Shown here piece by piece: positions 9,843 to 19,420 of a stretch of DNA of 64,000 bases (the stretch's first letter is position 1; each line of letters starts with the position of its first letter). The stretch is from Sphingomonas zeae (GTDB taxonomy: Bacteria; Pseudomonadota; Alphaproteobacteria; Sphingomonadales; Sphingomonadaceae). The position numbers and the translations under genes were made by a program. Under the pieces are notes generated by a model that saw only the letters and a list, made by a program, of their open reading frames with translations, was not told the origin of the DNA and did no database searches. Location of the stretch: assembly GCF_014197135.1 (NCBI RefSeq), contig NZ_JACIFA010000017.1, positions 1 to 64,000 of the forward strand. The letters run 5' to 3'.

Positions 9843-10205
9843 TCAGCGCCCCGCCCCAGCGATGCGAACCTGGTCTGCGGCGGTCGTGATTGAGGTGGTC
9901 GAATTGGTTTGCGGATTATAGTTGCGGTCGATCCGGCTGGCGATCCGTGACTGGATGCGAGATTCAATCCGCGCGTTGACCCTTCCCATCGGAGCGACGT
10001 TCACGCCAGCTTGCGTCGATTGTCGCTGTCCCACGACACCGACGGATGACGACGCATTTCTGCCCGTTTGAACAGGCAAAGGCGACGCAGCCTGCTGCTG
10101 CGGCTGATCCTGTTCTTGCTCTTGCGTCTGATCTTGCGTGCGGCTCTGCGCCGATAGGGGCGACGCAAAGGCCAAGCAGAGGGCCGCTATGGATATGGCA
10201 CGCAT
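9843..10205 (-). CDS. small secreted hypothetical protein
   Basis: 120 aa from ATG 10205, where MRAISIAALCLAFASPLSA is a clear Sec signal peptide cut before Gln. The mature part opens with a Gln/Glu/Asp-rich low-complexity stretch (about residues 20-42). It ends in a Ser/Thr/Asn-rich region with RIESRIQSRIASRIDRNYNP, a short heptad-like run. I do not recognise a family. It is the last gene of the minus-strand block wzy/ligase-wza-wzc-TPR, so it may be a small periplasmic accessory of polysaccharide export; that is only context. Confidence 0.6.
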   Translation of the reverse strand: MRAISIAALCLAFASPLSAQSRTQDQTQEQEQDQPQQQAASPLPVQTGRNASSSVGVVGQRQSTQAGVNVAPMGRVNARIESRIQSRIASRIDRNYNPQTNSTTSITTAADQVRIAGAGR

Positions 10206-10230
10206 GGTACGTCCTTTCGCTTTCACCTCT

Positions 10231-11457
10231 TTACCGGATCGGCGTCAGCTGAACGCGGTCGATCCGGCCGGAAACACCCGAAACCGCCTCCGAGGGGCGA
10301 AGGACCAGCGCCAGCATCTGTACGGGGCAGCCTTGGGGCACGGTGAAACGACCATCGAACTCGCCCCTCGCCGCCGCTGAATTAGGCAGAACCACCCGAC
10401 CGAGCTCGCGCCCCTCACGACATTGCAATATCCAATAAGGCCGCGCCTCGACCGCTTGGTCGATGCCGTCGCTATGCCCCTGGATCCGGTAACTCCCGGG
10501 GGGCAGCAGTTGCAGCTGTTCGACGACAGGCCCCCCCGCACTGGACGGAGCGGAGAATTCCAAGACCCCCGCATCGCCGTCACGCTGGATGGAAGCGCTG
10601 ACGCCACCATCGCTGATCGGGACCCAGTCCAGCAGCGAAGGCGTATCCATATTCCGGAAACGGGGATCACGCGACTGACGACGATCGGCACCACGATGGC
10701 TTTCGGCATAATAAGCCCACGCATCTTCCAGAGCGCCGGCCGAGATCAATTTGCTGACCAAGCTCGCCCGCGCGTTATCAGACACCGCAACGCCTGCACG
10801 ATGCAAAGCGACGAACAACTGCGTGATCGCTTTCGGATCGGCACCACTGGACGCGGCGAAGTTCACGAAGCCCTCACTCCACGGCGAGCCGCCAGCAAGC
10901 GTTCGGGTCAGCGCCGCACGGATATCCGGATCGGCACTCGCCGAAACTAAAACGGGGAACAGCGTCTGAGCAGATTCGGGCGAGGTTCGCAACGCTATAT
11001 CATAATGGCGCAGCGCGCCGGGCACATCGCCGCGGCTTACGGCATACTCGATTGCCCATAACTGGGTTTGCAAGTCACGCCGGGAAAGCGTTTCCACATA
11101 ATCGAACAAACGCTTGGCTGCAGCCGTGTCGCCACGCACCTGTGCGTTGAGCCCCAGTGCTGAAGCGGCAGTCGCCACGGTCGGATCGTGGCGCAACGCG
11201 CTCCACGCCAATTCATCCGCACGCCGACGATCCGCAGGGCTGGCATCCGCCCCCGATAACGAAGCGGCCAGCGCCGCGCTGGCGTAAGCGTTCGCCGGTG
11301 CCAACCGATGCGCCGTCGCCGGGTCGGCTTTGGCTGTCACTTGAGCGGCAGTGAAGGCCACACTTTGAAAGCCAATAAAGGCAGCTACGACGGACAGCGC
11401 TCCAAGCCCTGCCCATTCCGCCCGTGATCGACGAACTCGCGAATGACGTCGCGCCAT
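10231..11457 (-). CDS. membrane-anchored TPR-like protein with C-terminal beta domain
   Basis: 408 aa. A basic N-terminus (RRHSRVRRSRAEW) leads into one membrane helix (about residues 17-36). Residues about 50-260 form Ala-rich helical pairs resembling degenerate TPR units (ALGLNAQVRGDTAAAKRLFD is one). The last 130 residues look like a beta-sandwich (YRIQGHSDGIDQAVEARPYW, then FDGRFTVPQGCPVQMLALVL). It lies 10 bp after the Wzc-like kinase gene and is probably co-transcribed. TPR proteins are common partners in polysaccharide assembly complexes, but no specific role can be assigned. Confidence 0.7.
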   Translation of the reverse strand: MARRHSRVRRSRAEWAGLGALSVVAAFIGFQSVAFTAAQVTAKADPATAHRLAPANAYASAALAASLSGADASPADRRRADELAWSALRHDPTVATAASALGLNAQVRGDTAAAKRLFDYVETLSRRDLQTQLWAIEYAVSRGDVPGALRHYDIALRTSPESAQTLFPVLVSASADPDIRAALTRTLAGGSPWSEGFVNFAASSGADPKAITQLFVALHRAGVAVSDNARASLVSKLISAGALEDAWAYYAESHRGADRRQSRDPRFRNMDTPSLLDWVPISDGGVSASIQRDGDAGVLEFSAPSSAGGPVVEQLQLLPPGSYRIQGHSDGIDQAVEARPYWILQCREGRELGRVVLPNSAAARGEFDGRFTVPQGCPVQMLALVLRPSEAVSGVSGRIDRVQLTPIR

Positions 11458-11466
11458 AGCCCCGGC

Positions 11467-13671
11467 CTATGCCTTCGCCTTGCTGTCCCGGCCATAACCA
11501 TAGCCATATTCATAGCCATAGCCGTAATGAGCCTTGCGGGCTTCGAACTTGGTCAGAACACCACCGATGATGCGGGCATTGGCCGAACTCAGGCGGGCCA
11601 GCGCCGTCTTGACCAAGCTCGAGCGTATACCATGCGACTCCACGGCATAGATCACGCCCTCAACACGGCTGGCGATCAATGGCGCATCGGCAAGGCCCAT
11701 GACGGGCGGAGAGTCGACCACGACATGGTCGTAGGTTTCAAGCAAACGCTCGAACAACACCGACAATCGGGTACCGGTGAGCAACTCGGCCGCATTCGGC
11801 GGGATCGGGCCAGCCGACATTGCCGTAAAGCCCAGATCCGACATTTCGAACGTCAGCGTGCTGATATTGTCGTCACCGGCAAGGAAATTGCTGAGACCAC
11901 GGTTGTGATCGACCCCACCGAGATGGTGGATCGATGGGGAGCGCATATCGCCGTCGACCAGGATCACCTTGCGATGGCCACGAACCAACGTCGTTGCGAG
12001 GGCCAATGCCGTCGTCGACTTGCCTTCGGCCGGACGGGTCGACGTCACCGCAAAGGTACGCGGCACGCCATGTTCGGTCGTAAAGGCCAAGTTGGTCTGA
12101 ACCGCAAGATAAGCGTCAACCAATTCGGACTTGCGATCAAGCAGCGCGTCGCGTGGTGTCATGTCCGCCGATACCTTCGGCACGGTGCCGAGCAGCGGAA
12201 GACCCAGCCGCCGCTCGACTTCTACCGGATCAGCGATCGCTTCATCCATCTGCTCGAGAGCGAACGCGAGTGCGCCACCGATGCAAATGCCCGCTAGGAT
12301 CGACACGATCAGATTGACCATCAGTCTTGGGCTCGACGGACTCTGCGGCACGTCGGCAGGGTCGACAACCGAAACGTTGTTTACGCCAACGCCCCCGGCG
12401 ACGCCGATTTCCTTGAAACGCTGAAGCAGGCCGTCATATAGGGCACGGTTAGTGTCTACTTCCTGCTGATAAATATTGTACTGGATGCTGCGGCGACGAA
12501 GATCCAGATAGCTGGCCTTCAACTGGTCCACTTTAGCCTGCAACGCGCTTTCGCGCTCCCGTGCTTCACGATACTCAGCCTGTAGCGAGCCCGAGACACG
12601 GCCTTCCTCCCGCGCAATCGACCGATCAAGCTGGTCGATCTGCGACTGGATCGCCTTGGCGGCAGGATAGCCTGGCTCGAACTGTACCATCAGCCGCTGA
12701 TAGTCAGCGGCCAGTTCGGCGCGGCGCTGTCGCAAGCTGTTGATCGCCTGATTACGAAGCGCCTCAGCCGAGGCACCGGCGCGGCCCACCTGCTGGTACT
12801 TAGCCTCCGCCTGGATGCGATCTGTGGTGGCCTGCGTCAACGCGGTGTTGAGAGCGGCGAGATTGTCCGCAACGATTGAGCGTTCCGACGTCGTTCCGTT
12901 GCCAGAAGACGTTGGCAGATTGATGATCTGCTGGTCCGATGCATAACCCACCAGCTGCCGCTGCGACTCATCCAGCCGCTCCTTCTGCAAGGCGAGCTGG
13001 CGCTGAAGCAGATTACGACCGTAGGAAGTCGCCTGAATCTTTCGTTCTTGATTGATCTGGATGAAATTATCCGCCCACGCGTTGGCTACCTGTGCCGACA
13101 GTTCGGGGTTAGGGCTGGTGAATCCGATATCGACCAGACGTGACAAGCGCGTAGGATCGACAGACAGGTTCTTGAGTAAGATTTCTCCAGCGATCCGCAG
13201 TCGATCCTTGTGCCCAGCCGCCGGATAGCGACCATTGACGGTCTGGAAGATCGGGCTTTTGCTGGCGAACCGCATTTTTTCAAAAAATTTGGGATCGTCG
13301 ACGACGCGAAGCTGGGTCGCGACACGCTCCGACAAGGAGCGTGAGCGCAGCAAACCATACTGCGTCTGGTAAAATTCCTGATCCGCGATGCTGGCGTCGC
13401 TCTGCACCCCCTGGAACGACGTGACCTTGTCGGCCTCGCGGGAAATTTCGACCGTGGTGTAGGCGGTGTATTTCGGGGTCATCAGCAGCGTGATGACAAT
13501 CCCAAGCAGTGCACAGGCAGCCACCGCCCCGAGGATGACGTAGCGCCAACGGAACGCGATCCGAAGATATTGCCGGATCAAGGGCACCGGGTCGCCATTG
13601 GGTTGCGGGTCAGCGAGTGCCGGTTCAACAGACGAAGTGCCACCACGGGGCGGGAACGAAACCATGTTCAT
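11467..13671 (-). CDS. Wzc/GumC-like polysaccharide co-polymerase and tyrosine autokinase
   Basis: Inner-membrane protein that controls chain length and export in Wzy-dependent polysaccharide synthesis. It has a Wzz domain between two membrane helices (first near residues 40-60, second near 450). Between them is a long coiled-coil periplasmic part rich in Gln/Arg/Glu. The BY-kinase domain has Walker A TSTRPAEGKSTTALAL, Walker A' VILVDGDMRSP and Walker B HVVVDSPPVMG. The C-terminal tail YGYGYEYGYGYG is the Tyr cluster that is autophosphorylated in this family. It is 734 aa, normal length with kinase fused. A Wza-like gene lies just upstream. Regulation by a cognate phosphatase is expected, but none is adjacent. 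Confidence 0.93.
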   Translation of the reverse strand: MNMVSFPPRGGTSSVEPALADPQPNGDPVPLIRQYLRIAFRWRYVILGAVAACALLGIVITLLMTPKYTAYTTVEISREADKVTSFQGVQSDASIADQEFYQTQYGLLRSRSLSERVATQLRVVDDPKFFEKMRFASKSPIFQTVNGRYPAAGHKDRLRIAGEILLKNLSVDPTRLSRLVDIGFTSPNPELSAQVANAWADNFIQINQERKIQATSYGRNLLQRQLALQKERLDESQRQLVGYASDQQIINLPTSSGNGTTSERSIVADNLAALNTALTQATTDRIQAEAKYQQVGRAGASAEALRNQAINSLRQRRAELAADYQRLMVQFEPGYPAAKAIQSQIDQLDRSIAREEGRVSGSLQAEYREARERESALQAKVDQLKASYLDLRRRSIQYNIYQQEVDTNRALYDGLLQRFKEIGVAGGVGVNNVSVVDPADVPQSPSSPRLMVNLIVSILAGICIGGALAFALEQMDEAIADPVEVERRLGLPLLGTVPKVSADMTPRDALLDRKSELVDAYLAVQTNLAFTTEHGVPRTFAVTSTRPAEGKSTTALALATTLVRGHRKVILVDGDMRSPSIHHLGGVDHNRGLSNFLAGDDNISTLTFEMSDLGFTAMSAGPIPPNAAELLTGTRLSVLFERLLETYDHVVVDSPPVMGLADAPLIASRVEGVIYAVESHGIRSSLVKTALARLSSANARIIGGVLTKFEARKAHYGYGYEYGYGYGRDSKAKA

Positions 13672-13685
13672 AAAAGTGGTGGGCC

Positions 13686-14402
13686 TTACCTTCTTTGCAG
13701 GATCGCGATCAGCGGCGCGATCGCTAGAGGTGCAACAGAAACGATAGTGCGGAATGCGCGACGCGACGGCGAGTCACCGACGACGACGATGTCATTGGCG
13801 TAGATTGGAGGATCGTCGTAGGCACCACGACGGATTGCGGCGATGTTGTACAGACCGGCCATCTTCTGACCTTCGACCGTGCGAAGGATGACGACGTCGT
13901 CTTCCTTCGCAAACTCTGAGAGACCTTTGGCAGATGCGACCGCCCGTAAGAGCGTCATCTGGTTGGTGACCGGGTACAGACCCGGTTCCACTACCTGTCC
14001 GTCGATCGTCACCACTTGGCTGACCGAACTGCGGATATTGACGGTGACTTCCGGATTACGAACGTAGCGACCGCGAAGCGCCGTCTCGACGGTACGCGCC
14101 AGCTCGTCGGCGGTACGTCCCCGCGCATCGACCGTTCCGATCAGCGGCATGGCGATACGTCCGCTGGCGTCGACCTGAATTTCCCGACTGAGATCGGGAA
14201 CATTGAAGACATCGACCTGGATCGTATCCAGCGGCCCGATCAATGCCGGGCGATCGGCGGCAGTGAGATCTCCGCGATGAGGTGGCGGCAATACCGAACT
14301 ATTCTCGACCACCGTCAGCCGATCGGTCGATTGCAGCGGCGGCCCGCCAGCGCACGCTGATAGGGCGATTGCGAGCAGCAGAGGGGGACATATCCTACGC
14401 AT
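13686..14402 (-). CDS. Wza/GumB-like polysaccharide export lipoprotein
   Basis: Outer-membrane polysaccharide export protein. MRRICPPLLLAIALSAC is a lipoprotein signal with lipobox LSAC. IGPLDTIQVDVFNVPDLSRE begins the Poly_export domain, and an SLBB-like segment follows (VTIDGQVVEPGLYPV). At 238 aa it is a short GumB-type form without the extra C-terminal ring domains of E. coli Wza. It lies 14 bp upstream of the Wzc-like gene; the two normally form one trans-envelope export complex. Confidence 0.92.
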   Translation of the reverse strand: MRRICPPLLLAIALSACAGGPPLQSTDRLTVVENSSVLPPPHRGDLTAADRPALIGPLDTIQVDVFNVPDLSREIQVDASGRIAMPLIGTVDARGRTADELARTVETALRGRYVRNPEVTVNIRSSVSQVVTIDGQVVEPGLYPVTNQMTLLRAVASAKGLSEFAKEDDVVILRTVEGQKMAGLYNIAAIRRGAYDDPPIYANDIVVVGDSPSRRAFRTIVSVAPLAIAPLIAILQRR

Positions 14403-14444
14403 GCGGACGAAAAGCTTCCAGTGTGGAGAAGAAAAGAAGCCTTC

Positions 14445-15827
14445 CTATAGGTGCTGACCCGTGTCGGGTAAAGTGAACGATCCACGTTCTTCTGGTCGCT
14501 CGCCCAGCCATACTGCCGCAATCACCATCATCGCCATGATCATGGGCGTTCGCGCGGGATAATCGAACACGCTGGCAATGATCACCAGCGACAGCATCGT
14601 CGCCCCAAGCCGGGGCAGCACCTGACGCGCCCCCCCGCGCCAAGCCCGCACACCGGCCCATGCCCACCACCCCATGCCCGCTATCAAGATGAGCAAACCG
14701 AATACACCGGTATCGAGCACAATTTCGATGAGGTCGTTGTGCGCATGATTGAAATAGGTAGGCTTCAGCAAGCCCAAGGGTTCGTGCAGACGAAAGATGG
14801 GATCGAACCCGCCAAGCCCGGAGCCCCAAGGGAAATAATCGCGGATCATCGCCAATACGACGGGCAGCCCGCGACCGCGCATATCCTGTCCGGGATCGAT
14901 CACCAGCGCACGGTTGATCGATTCAGCTCGATCGGCCGAAATGCTCAAAAGCACGGCGATAACGACGACGGCAGCGGCCGCAGAGATCAATGCGACAAAG
15001 ATCCAGCGCGGCTGGCCAGCGAAGACCGTTTTGACCCCGCGCCAGACGATGAGTGGCGCAACGGCGAGGGCAAGTGCGCCGACGAGGAGACCTGCTCGCG
15101 ATCCGCTTGCGAGGATTTCCAGCGCGAACACCATGATCAGTCCCAGAGCGGCCGACGCTCGCCATCCCGGTCGCCGCCCGTTGAGAAAAGCCCAGACAGG
15201 CGCCAACAGACATCCCATGGCAAGGAAGAGTGCGAAGTGGTTGCGATTGGCGAAATTACCGCTCACGAAACCGACCGATTCATTGATGAGCGGATTGTCG
15301 AAGGTCGCACCTGAGGCCTGCAAGGCGCCCATAACGGCGGACGCGACAATCAGGATCAGACACAAGCCCGGTATTCGCCGCCTCTCTCCCTGGTCCAACG
15401 TCAGCAGCAGATAAAGCACGGCAGCCGGCGCCACTAGGGAGGACAACGCATTGATCGTCATGGTGGGCGCCATCGACCAGGGCCGCCAAGGCTGGGCGTC
15501 GCCATTCATGCCAGCCGCTGCACGTAGTACGTCTCGGCCAGGTAATGACGTCCACACGGAGGGGGGAAGCGGAACGAGTTGAATAAGGGCCAGCAGGATT
15601 GCAGCCGCAAGGAAAACGCACGCCATCCTGCCTCGGTCTAGCGAGGGACGTCGACCGAAGAGAAACGCCGTCACCAAAAAGAGCCAGGATGCAGCACGCA
15701 CGAGAATCTGCCCAGCGGCATCCGCCCGCGACGCCCCCCCTGCAAGGAGCAAGATGCTCAGCAGAGCCGCCAGCAGGGCAAAGTTCAGGCTGGAAGTGGG
15801 AATACCGAGACGATTGGCAGTACGCAT
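14445..15827 (-). CDS. O-antigen ligase/polymerase-fold membrane protein
   Basis: 460 aa with about 10-12 predicted membrane helices. The Wzy_C hallmark is the large periplasmic loop with GNFANRNHFALFLAMGC and, further on, YFNHAHNDLIEIVLDTGVFG. The His and Arg in such loops act in glycan transfer. It starts at ATG 15827 behind GAGGGG. It is first in the wza-wzc block, so it could be the repeat-unit polymerase of this locus. The other candidate polymerase is at 23645-24856, and sequence alone does not decide which polymerises and which ligates. Confidence 0.85.
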   Translation of the reverse strand: MRTANRLGIPTSSLNFALLAALLSILLLAGGASRADAAGQILVRAASWLFLVTAFLFGRRPSLDRGRMACVFLAAAILLALIQLVPLPPSVWTSLPGRDVLRAAAGMNGDAQPWRPWSMAPTMTINALSSLVAPAAVLYLLLTLDQGERRRIPGLCLILIVASAVMGALQASGATFDNPLINESVGFVSGNFANRNHFALFLAMGCLLAPVWAFLNGRRPGWRASAALGLIMVFALEILASGSRAGLLVGALALAVAPLIVWRGVKTVFAGQPRWIFVALISAAAAVVVIAVLLSISADRAESINRALVIDPGQDMRGRGLPVVLAMIRDYFPWGSGLGGFDPIFRLHEPLGLLKPTYFNHAHNDLIEIVLDTGVFGLLILIAGMGWWAWAGVRAWRGGARQVLPRLGATMLSLVIIASVFDYPARTPMIMAMMVIAAVWLGERPEERGSFTLPDTGQHL

Positions 15828-15878
15828 GCCAGCCCCTCTACGCGAAACCTTCGTAAAGGAAAACGGGCCGACAAGCCC

Positions 15879-17285
15879 CTAAACAGGGGGCCGGCAGCCG
15901 ATGAACCGATTGCTGTCGGGATTCGCCACAAGCTGCCCCTGGAAACCCGTGCCAGTGGCGATCGCCACACCGCCATTGACGGCCTCAAATGTGCAGCCGG
16001 TAAATGACAAACGGTCTTGCCCACCACTGCTCGCCATCCATGCCAGTGCGCGCTGCCCGATCCCTGGAAACTGGTTGCTGTCCGGTCGGATGGCGGCGCC
16101 CCGAAACACCGTGTTCGTGACGTCAATATCGAGGCCGATCGCGACACCGCCTTGAAACGGTGCCGTCGCCCCTTCGACCGCATTGTCGCTACGAAACTGG
16201 CAAGCATCGATCCTCACCCGCCCGCGTGCCTCCGCCGGTGCCATGTCGGTCATGCGAATGGAAAAACCAGCCCCTTCGCTCACCACGCGCCTGATCTCGA
16301 TATCGCGAAGGCTCTCCTCGATGAAGATTGCAAAAGGCTGCGCCGTCGGCGGATGACGCCGCGTCTCGAAGGTGAAGCCATCAATCAGAACGCGATTGCA
16401 CCCGCGTGCGGTCGACAAGGGTCCGTATGCACCAAGTACGCGGCAGTCTCGATAGGAAACTCCCTCGGCAAAGGTACAGGCACCGACAGCGCTCTTGCCT
16501 GCGAAGGTGATGCGCTCGAAGGTGACATCGACACCGGATCGCAGGACATGCTGATAGGCGTCGTCGTCGGTTGCGATCGTCAGATCGGAGATTCGACAGC
16601 CCACCGCCGTACCCGTCGAAGTGAACACACCTGTACCGGCCGGGAAAGCCTGCTGGAGCGGTTCGCCCAAAGTCACTCGATTGCCCGACACCGCCCGCAC
16701 TTTCGCGAAGCAGAAACTGCTGGGAATATAGTTGATCGGGCTCGACATCGACGTCGGCCGCTGCGCCAAAAATAGCTGATCGCCCTGTTTCAGGGCACCC
16801 GTTCCACGGAAGGTCAGTTCTGTGGCGCCCTGTCGTGCCGCCCGCGCAAGAACAAGCATCCGAACTGGAAATCGGTCCGCATAGGCATCGCGATCGACGG
16901 CAGGCCAGGCCGCCGCAACCGCCGCTCGCCCCTGCCCCCTGCCCCCGATCAGTGTATTGCCGACACCAACATAATCGACAGTGGCGCCCTCGCCCAATAC
17001 GTCGAATGTGCCATGCACTTCGATCCGCGCGCCGCGATACCGGCGTTCTGATAAACGCAGGTGTTCGCCGGTCACCGCACAGTGATGACATGCCTTGCGA
17101 AAGGCCTCGGCATCGTCAGTAACGCCGTCACCCTTGGCGCCGAACGCCTCAGGCGTGACGTATTTAGCCGACGCCGCACCGCGCCATGGCACTGCCAAAG
17201 CCGTCGCTGCCACTACCCCGCCGATCATGCCACCGATCATTCTGCGACGGTGCAAGAAGAGACCCATGGGGCCGGGAACATTCAT
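15879..17285 (-). CDS. secreted right-handed beta-helix protein, lyase/hydrolase-like
   Basis: 468 aa from ATG 17285 (AAAGGACGAAGTC upstream); a TTG at 17312 is less likely. The N-terminus LHRRRMIGGMIGGVVAATAL suggests a Tat-type signal peptide. The mature protein begins with YVTPEAFGAKGDGVTDDAEA, the hallmark of the Pectate_lyase_3/GH28-like beta-helix family. It continues with repeating beta-strand rungs (RISDLTIATDDDAYQ, VTFERITFAGKSAVG). I cannot identify catalytic residues with confidence. In exopolysaccharide loci such proteins trim or release the polymer, and that is the likely role here. Confidence 0.75.
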   Translation of the reverse strand: MNVPGPMGLFLHRRRMIGGMIGGVVAATALAVPWRGAASAKYVTPEAFGAKGDGVTDDAEAFRKACHHCAVTGEHLRLSERRYRGARIEVHGTFDVLGEGATVDYVGVGNTLIGGRGQGRAAVAAAWPAVDRDAYADRFPVRMLVLARAARQGATELTFRGTGALKQGDQLFLAQRPTSMSSPINYIPSSFCFAKVRAVSGNRVTLGEPLQQAFPAGTGVFTSTGTAVGCRISDLTIATDDDAYQHVLRSGVDVTFERITFAGKSAVGACTFAEGVSYRDCRVLGAYGPLSTARGCNRVLIDGFTFETRRHPPTAQPFAIFIEESLRDIEIRRVVSEGAGFSIRMTDMAPAEARGRVRIDACQFRSDNAVEGATAPFQGGVAIGLDIDVTNTVFRGAAIRPDSNQFPGIGQRALAWMASSGGQDRLSFTGCTFEAVNGGVAIATGTGFQGQLVANPDSNRFIGCRPPV

Positions 17286-17663
17286 GACTTCGTCCTTTAT
17301 TTCAGCGTTCAAGGCGCCGGCAGCGCATGTGGTTCCATCCTAACCTGTCCGCAGAGAGGTGCTCCACCGCCCGGCATGTCATGCCGACCGACGATTCCCA
17401 CCTCATCAATGTCGGATGCGCCGGGCCAATGGAACGCCCATAGTCCATGTGCATGCCATCAGCGCCTTGCCTGCCCCGCAAGCGGCTGCTACCGAGCGCC
17501 CGTCATTCATCCATAAGGCTCGGCTTTGTCTACCGACTATGACGCCCGATCGTCGGTCATAGATGACAGATGACCGGCCGATTACTACTGCCAGCCAAGC
17601 GGCCAAGCTCACGACCGGTACATGCCGGTCACTGATGCTACCTGAGGTCCCCCCTCTAAGGAC
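17286..17663. promoter_or_regulatory. divergent intergenic region with hairpin-rich leader
   Basis: 378 bp between the minus-strand lyase-like gene and the plus-strand transketolase operon, so both promoters should lie here. Close to the operon are CTATGAC (17537-17543)/GTCATAG (17556-17562), CGGTCAT (17554-17560)/ATGACCG (17570-17576), and GACCGG (17613-17618)/CCGGTC (17625-17630). The first two share bases 17556-17560 and cannot form together. I see no recognisable riboswitch and no T-run, and no gene. Confidence 0.45.
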
Positions 17664-18509
17664 ATGATGATGCAGTCGGTTCGCAATGTTTCCCGATCCA
17701 ATCTTTCGTTCGAGCCGGCAAGGCTCCGGCGTACTGTTCTCGACATGGCCTATGCCGGTCAGACGGTTCACATCGGCTGTGCCTTCTCGATTATCGAATT
17801 GCTGGCGGTTCTGTATCGTAAACACCTTCGCTTCTCGCCGACTGATCCGCGGTCGCCCGATCGCGACTTGCTGGTGCTCAGCAAGGGTCATGGCGTCATG
17901 GCCCAATATGCCTGCATGCATGAGATCGGCTGGATCGACGACCAAGCGGTATCAGGCTATTTCGCCGACGGATCGACGCTCAAGGGCCTGTCTGACTCCC
18001 GCGTGCCGGGTCTGGAGGTTACGTCCGGTTCCCTCGGCCATGGCCTGTCGATCGCGGTAGGTATGGCGCTGGGAGCGCGGATTGACGGCAGTGACCGTCG
18101 GGTCTTCGCCATTGTTGGCGACGGCGAGATGAACGAGGGGCCTAATTGGGAAGCGATGCTGTTCGCGGCACAGCAGAAGCTTAGCAATCTAGTGGTCATT
18201 GTCGACGAGAATGGCTTTCAGGCCATGGGCCGGACCGACGAGATCATCGGTCTCGGCGACATGGCCGCCAAGTTCACGACATTCGGCTTTGATGCGGTGA
18301 CCATCGACGGTCATGACGAAGCAGCCATCGACCAGACCTTGTCTGCATTCCGCTCCGATGGGTCTCAACGACCAAAAGCCATCGTCGCTCGTACGGTCAA
18401 GGGACGAGGCGTGCCGTTTATGGAAAACAACAACATCTGGCATTATACGCGATTGAACGAGCAGACCTATCGGGATGCCATCGCGGCCATCGGGGGAGAC
18501 CAGGCATGA
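17664..18509 (+). CDS. transketolase, N-terminal (TPP-binding) subunit
   Basis: 281 aa, the first half of a transketolase as a separate gene. It binds the diphosphate of thiamine diphosphate through GDGEMNEGPNWEAMLFAAQQ, with the downstream Asn in VDENGFQAMG. LSKGHGVMAQYACMHE and HIGCAFSIIELLAVLY are family motifs. The start is the ATGATGATG at 17664 behind AAGGAC. Its partner gene begins inside its stop codon, so the halves form one enzyme. It heads a run of overlapping sugar and glycosyltransferase genes, which points to a role in making an unusual sugar rather than in the pentose phosphate pathway. Confidence 0.93.
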   Translation: MMMQSVRNVSRSNLSFEPARLRRTVLDMAYAGQTVHIGCAFSIIELLAVLYRKHLRFSPTDPRSPDRDLLVLSKGHGVMAQYACMHEIGWIDDQAVSGYFADGSTLKGLSDSRVPGLEVTSGSLGHGLSIAVGMALGARIDGSDRRVFAIVGDGEMNEGPNWEAMLFAAQQKLSNLVVIVDENGFQAMGRTDEIIGLGDMAAKFTTFGFDAVTIDGHDEAAIDQTLSAFRSDGSQRPKAIVARTVKGRGVPFMENNNIWHYTRLNEQTYRDAIAAIGGDQA

Positions 18510-19420
18510 GGCAGGCATTTTCCGACAGCCTGGTCCGCATCGCCGATGCTGATCCGCGCGTGCTGCTGCTCACAGGCGATCATGGCTATGCCCTGTTCGA
18601 TGCATTCCGGAAGGCACATCCAGACCGCTATATCAACGCCGGTATCGCCGAGCAGAACATGGTGGGCATGGCCGCAGGTCTGGCCCGGATGGGGTTTCGG
18701 CCTTTCGTCTATGGCTTGAGCGCCTTCGTACCCGTGCGCGTCCTGGAGCAGATCAAGCTCGACGTGGCCCATGACGACCTGCCGGTGATCTTCGTCGGTG
18801 ACGGTGCGGGGTTCGTCTACAGCCATCTAGGTACCAGCCACCAGTCGCTGGAGGACATCGCCTGCATCCGGGCGATCCCCGGCATGACCGTGCTGTCGCC
18901 AGCGGATCGACACGAGTTGACCGCCGCAATGGATCACGCCCATGCCTCGGGGCGATCGGTGTATCTGCGCATGGGCAAGGCGGATCTGGGGGACGTCCAT
19001 ACGCCGGAAACGACGGTAGACGTGACTCGCTTCCAGTGTCTCCGTCCCGGTCGCGAAGGTGGCACGGTCATCCTGGCGACCGGTCCCATCGCAACGACGG
19101 CGGTGCGCGTCGCGGACCAGGTGGAAGGCGCAGCGGTCTGGAGCATTCCGTCGATCAAGCCCTTCGATACCGCGGCGCTGGCGACCATATGCCAAACGGC
19201 GGGGCGTCTGGTCACGATGGAGGAGCATTCCGTCATGGGCGGTTTCGGCTCGCTCGTGACCGAAGAGGTCAGCGCCCTTCATCCGCTACCAGTCCTTCGC
19301 ATCGGCGTACAGGATCGGTTTTCCGAACATTGCGGGTCGTACGACTATCTCTTGCGCGAGCATGGCCTCGACCTGGACACGGTGACGGCGCGTGTCGCGG
19401 CCTTCGATGCCCGTGCCTGA
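18506..19420 (+). CDS. transketolase, C-terminal subunit
   Basis: 304 aa, the pyrimidine-binding and C-terminal half. NAGIAEQNMVGMAAGLARMG contains the conserved Glu that activates thiamine diphosphate. FVGDGAGFVYSHLGTSHQSL and VYLRMGKADLG follow as in the family. The transketolase C-terminal domain has VTMEEHSVMGGFGSLV. It overlaps the N-terminal subunit by 4 bp (ATGA). Split pairs like this recur in nucleotide-sugar clusters, where they may transfer a two-carbon ketol unit to a keto sugar; the acceptor here is unproven. Confidence 0.92.
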   Translation: MRQAFSDSLVRIADADPRVLLLTGDHGYALFDAFRKAHPDRYINAGIAEQNMVGMAAGLARMGFRPFVYGLSAFVPVRVLEQIKLDVAHDDLPVIFVGDGAGFVYSHLGTSHQSLEDIACIRAIPGMTVLSPADRHELTAAMDHAHASGRSVYLRMGKADLGDVHTPETTVDVTRFQCLRPGREGGTVILATGPIATTAVRVADQVEGAAVWSIPSIKPFDTAALATICQTAGRLVTMEEHSVMGGFGSLVTEEVSALHPLPVLRIGVQDRFSEHCGSYDYLLREHGLDLDTVTARVAAFDARA

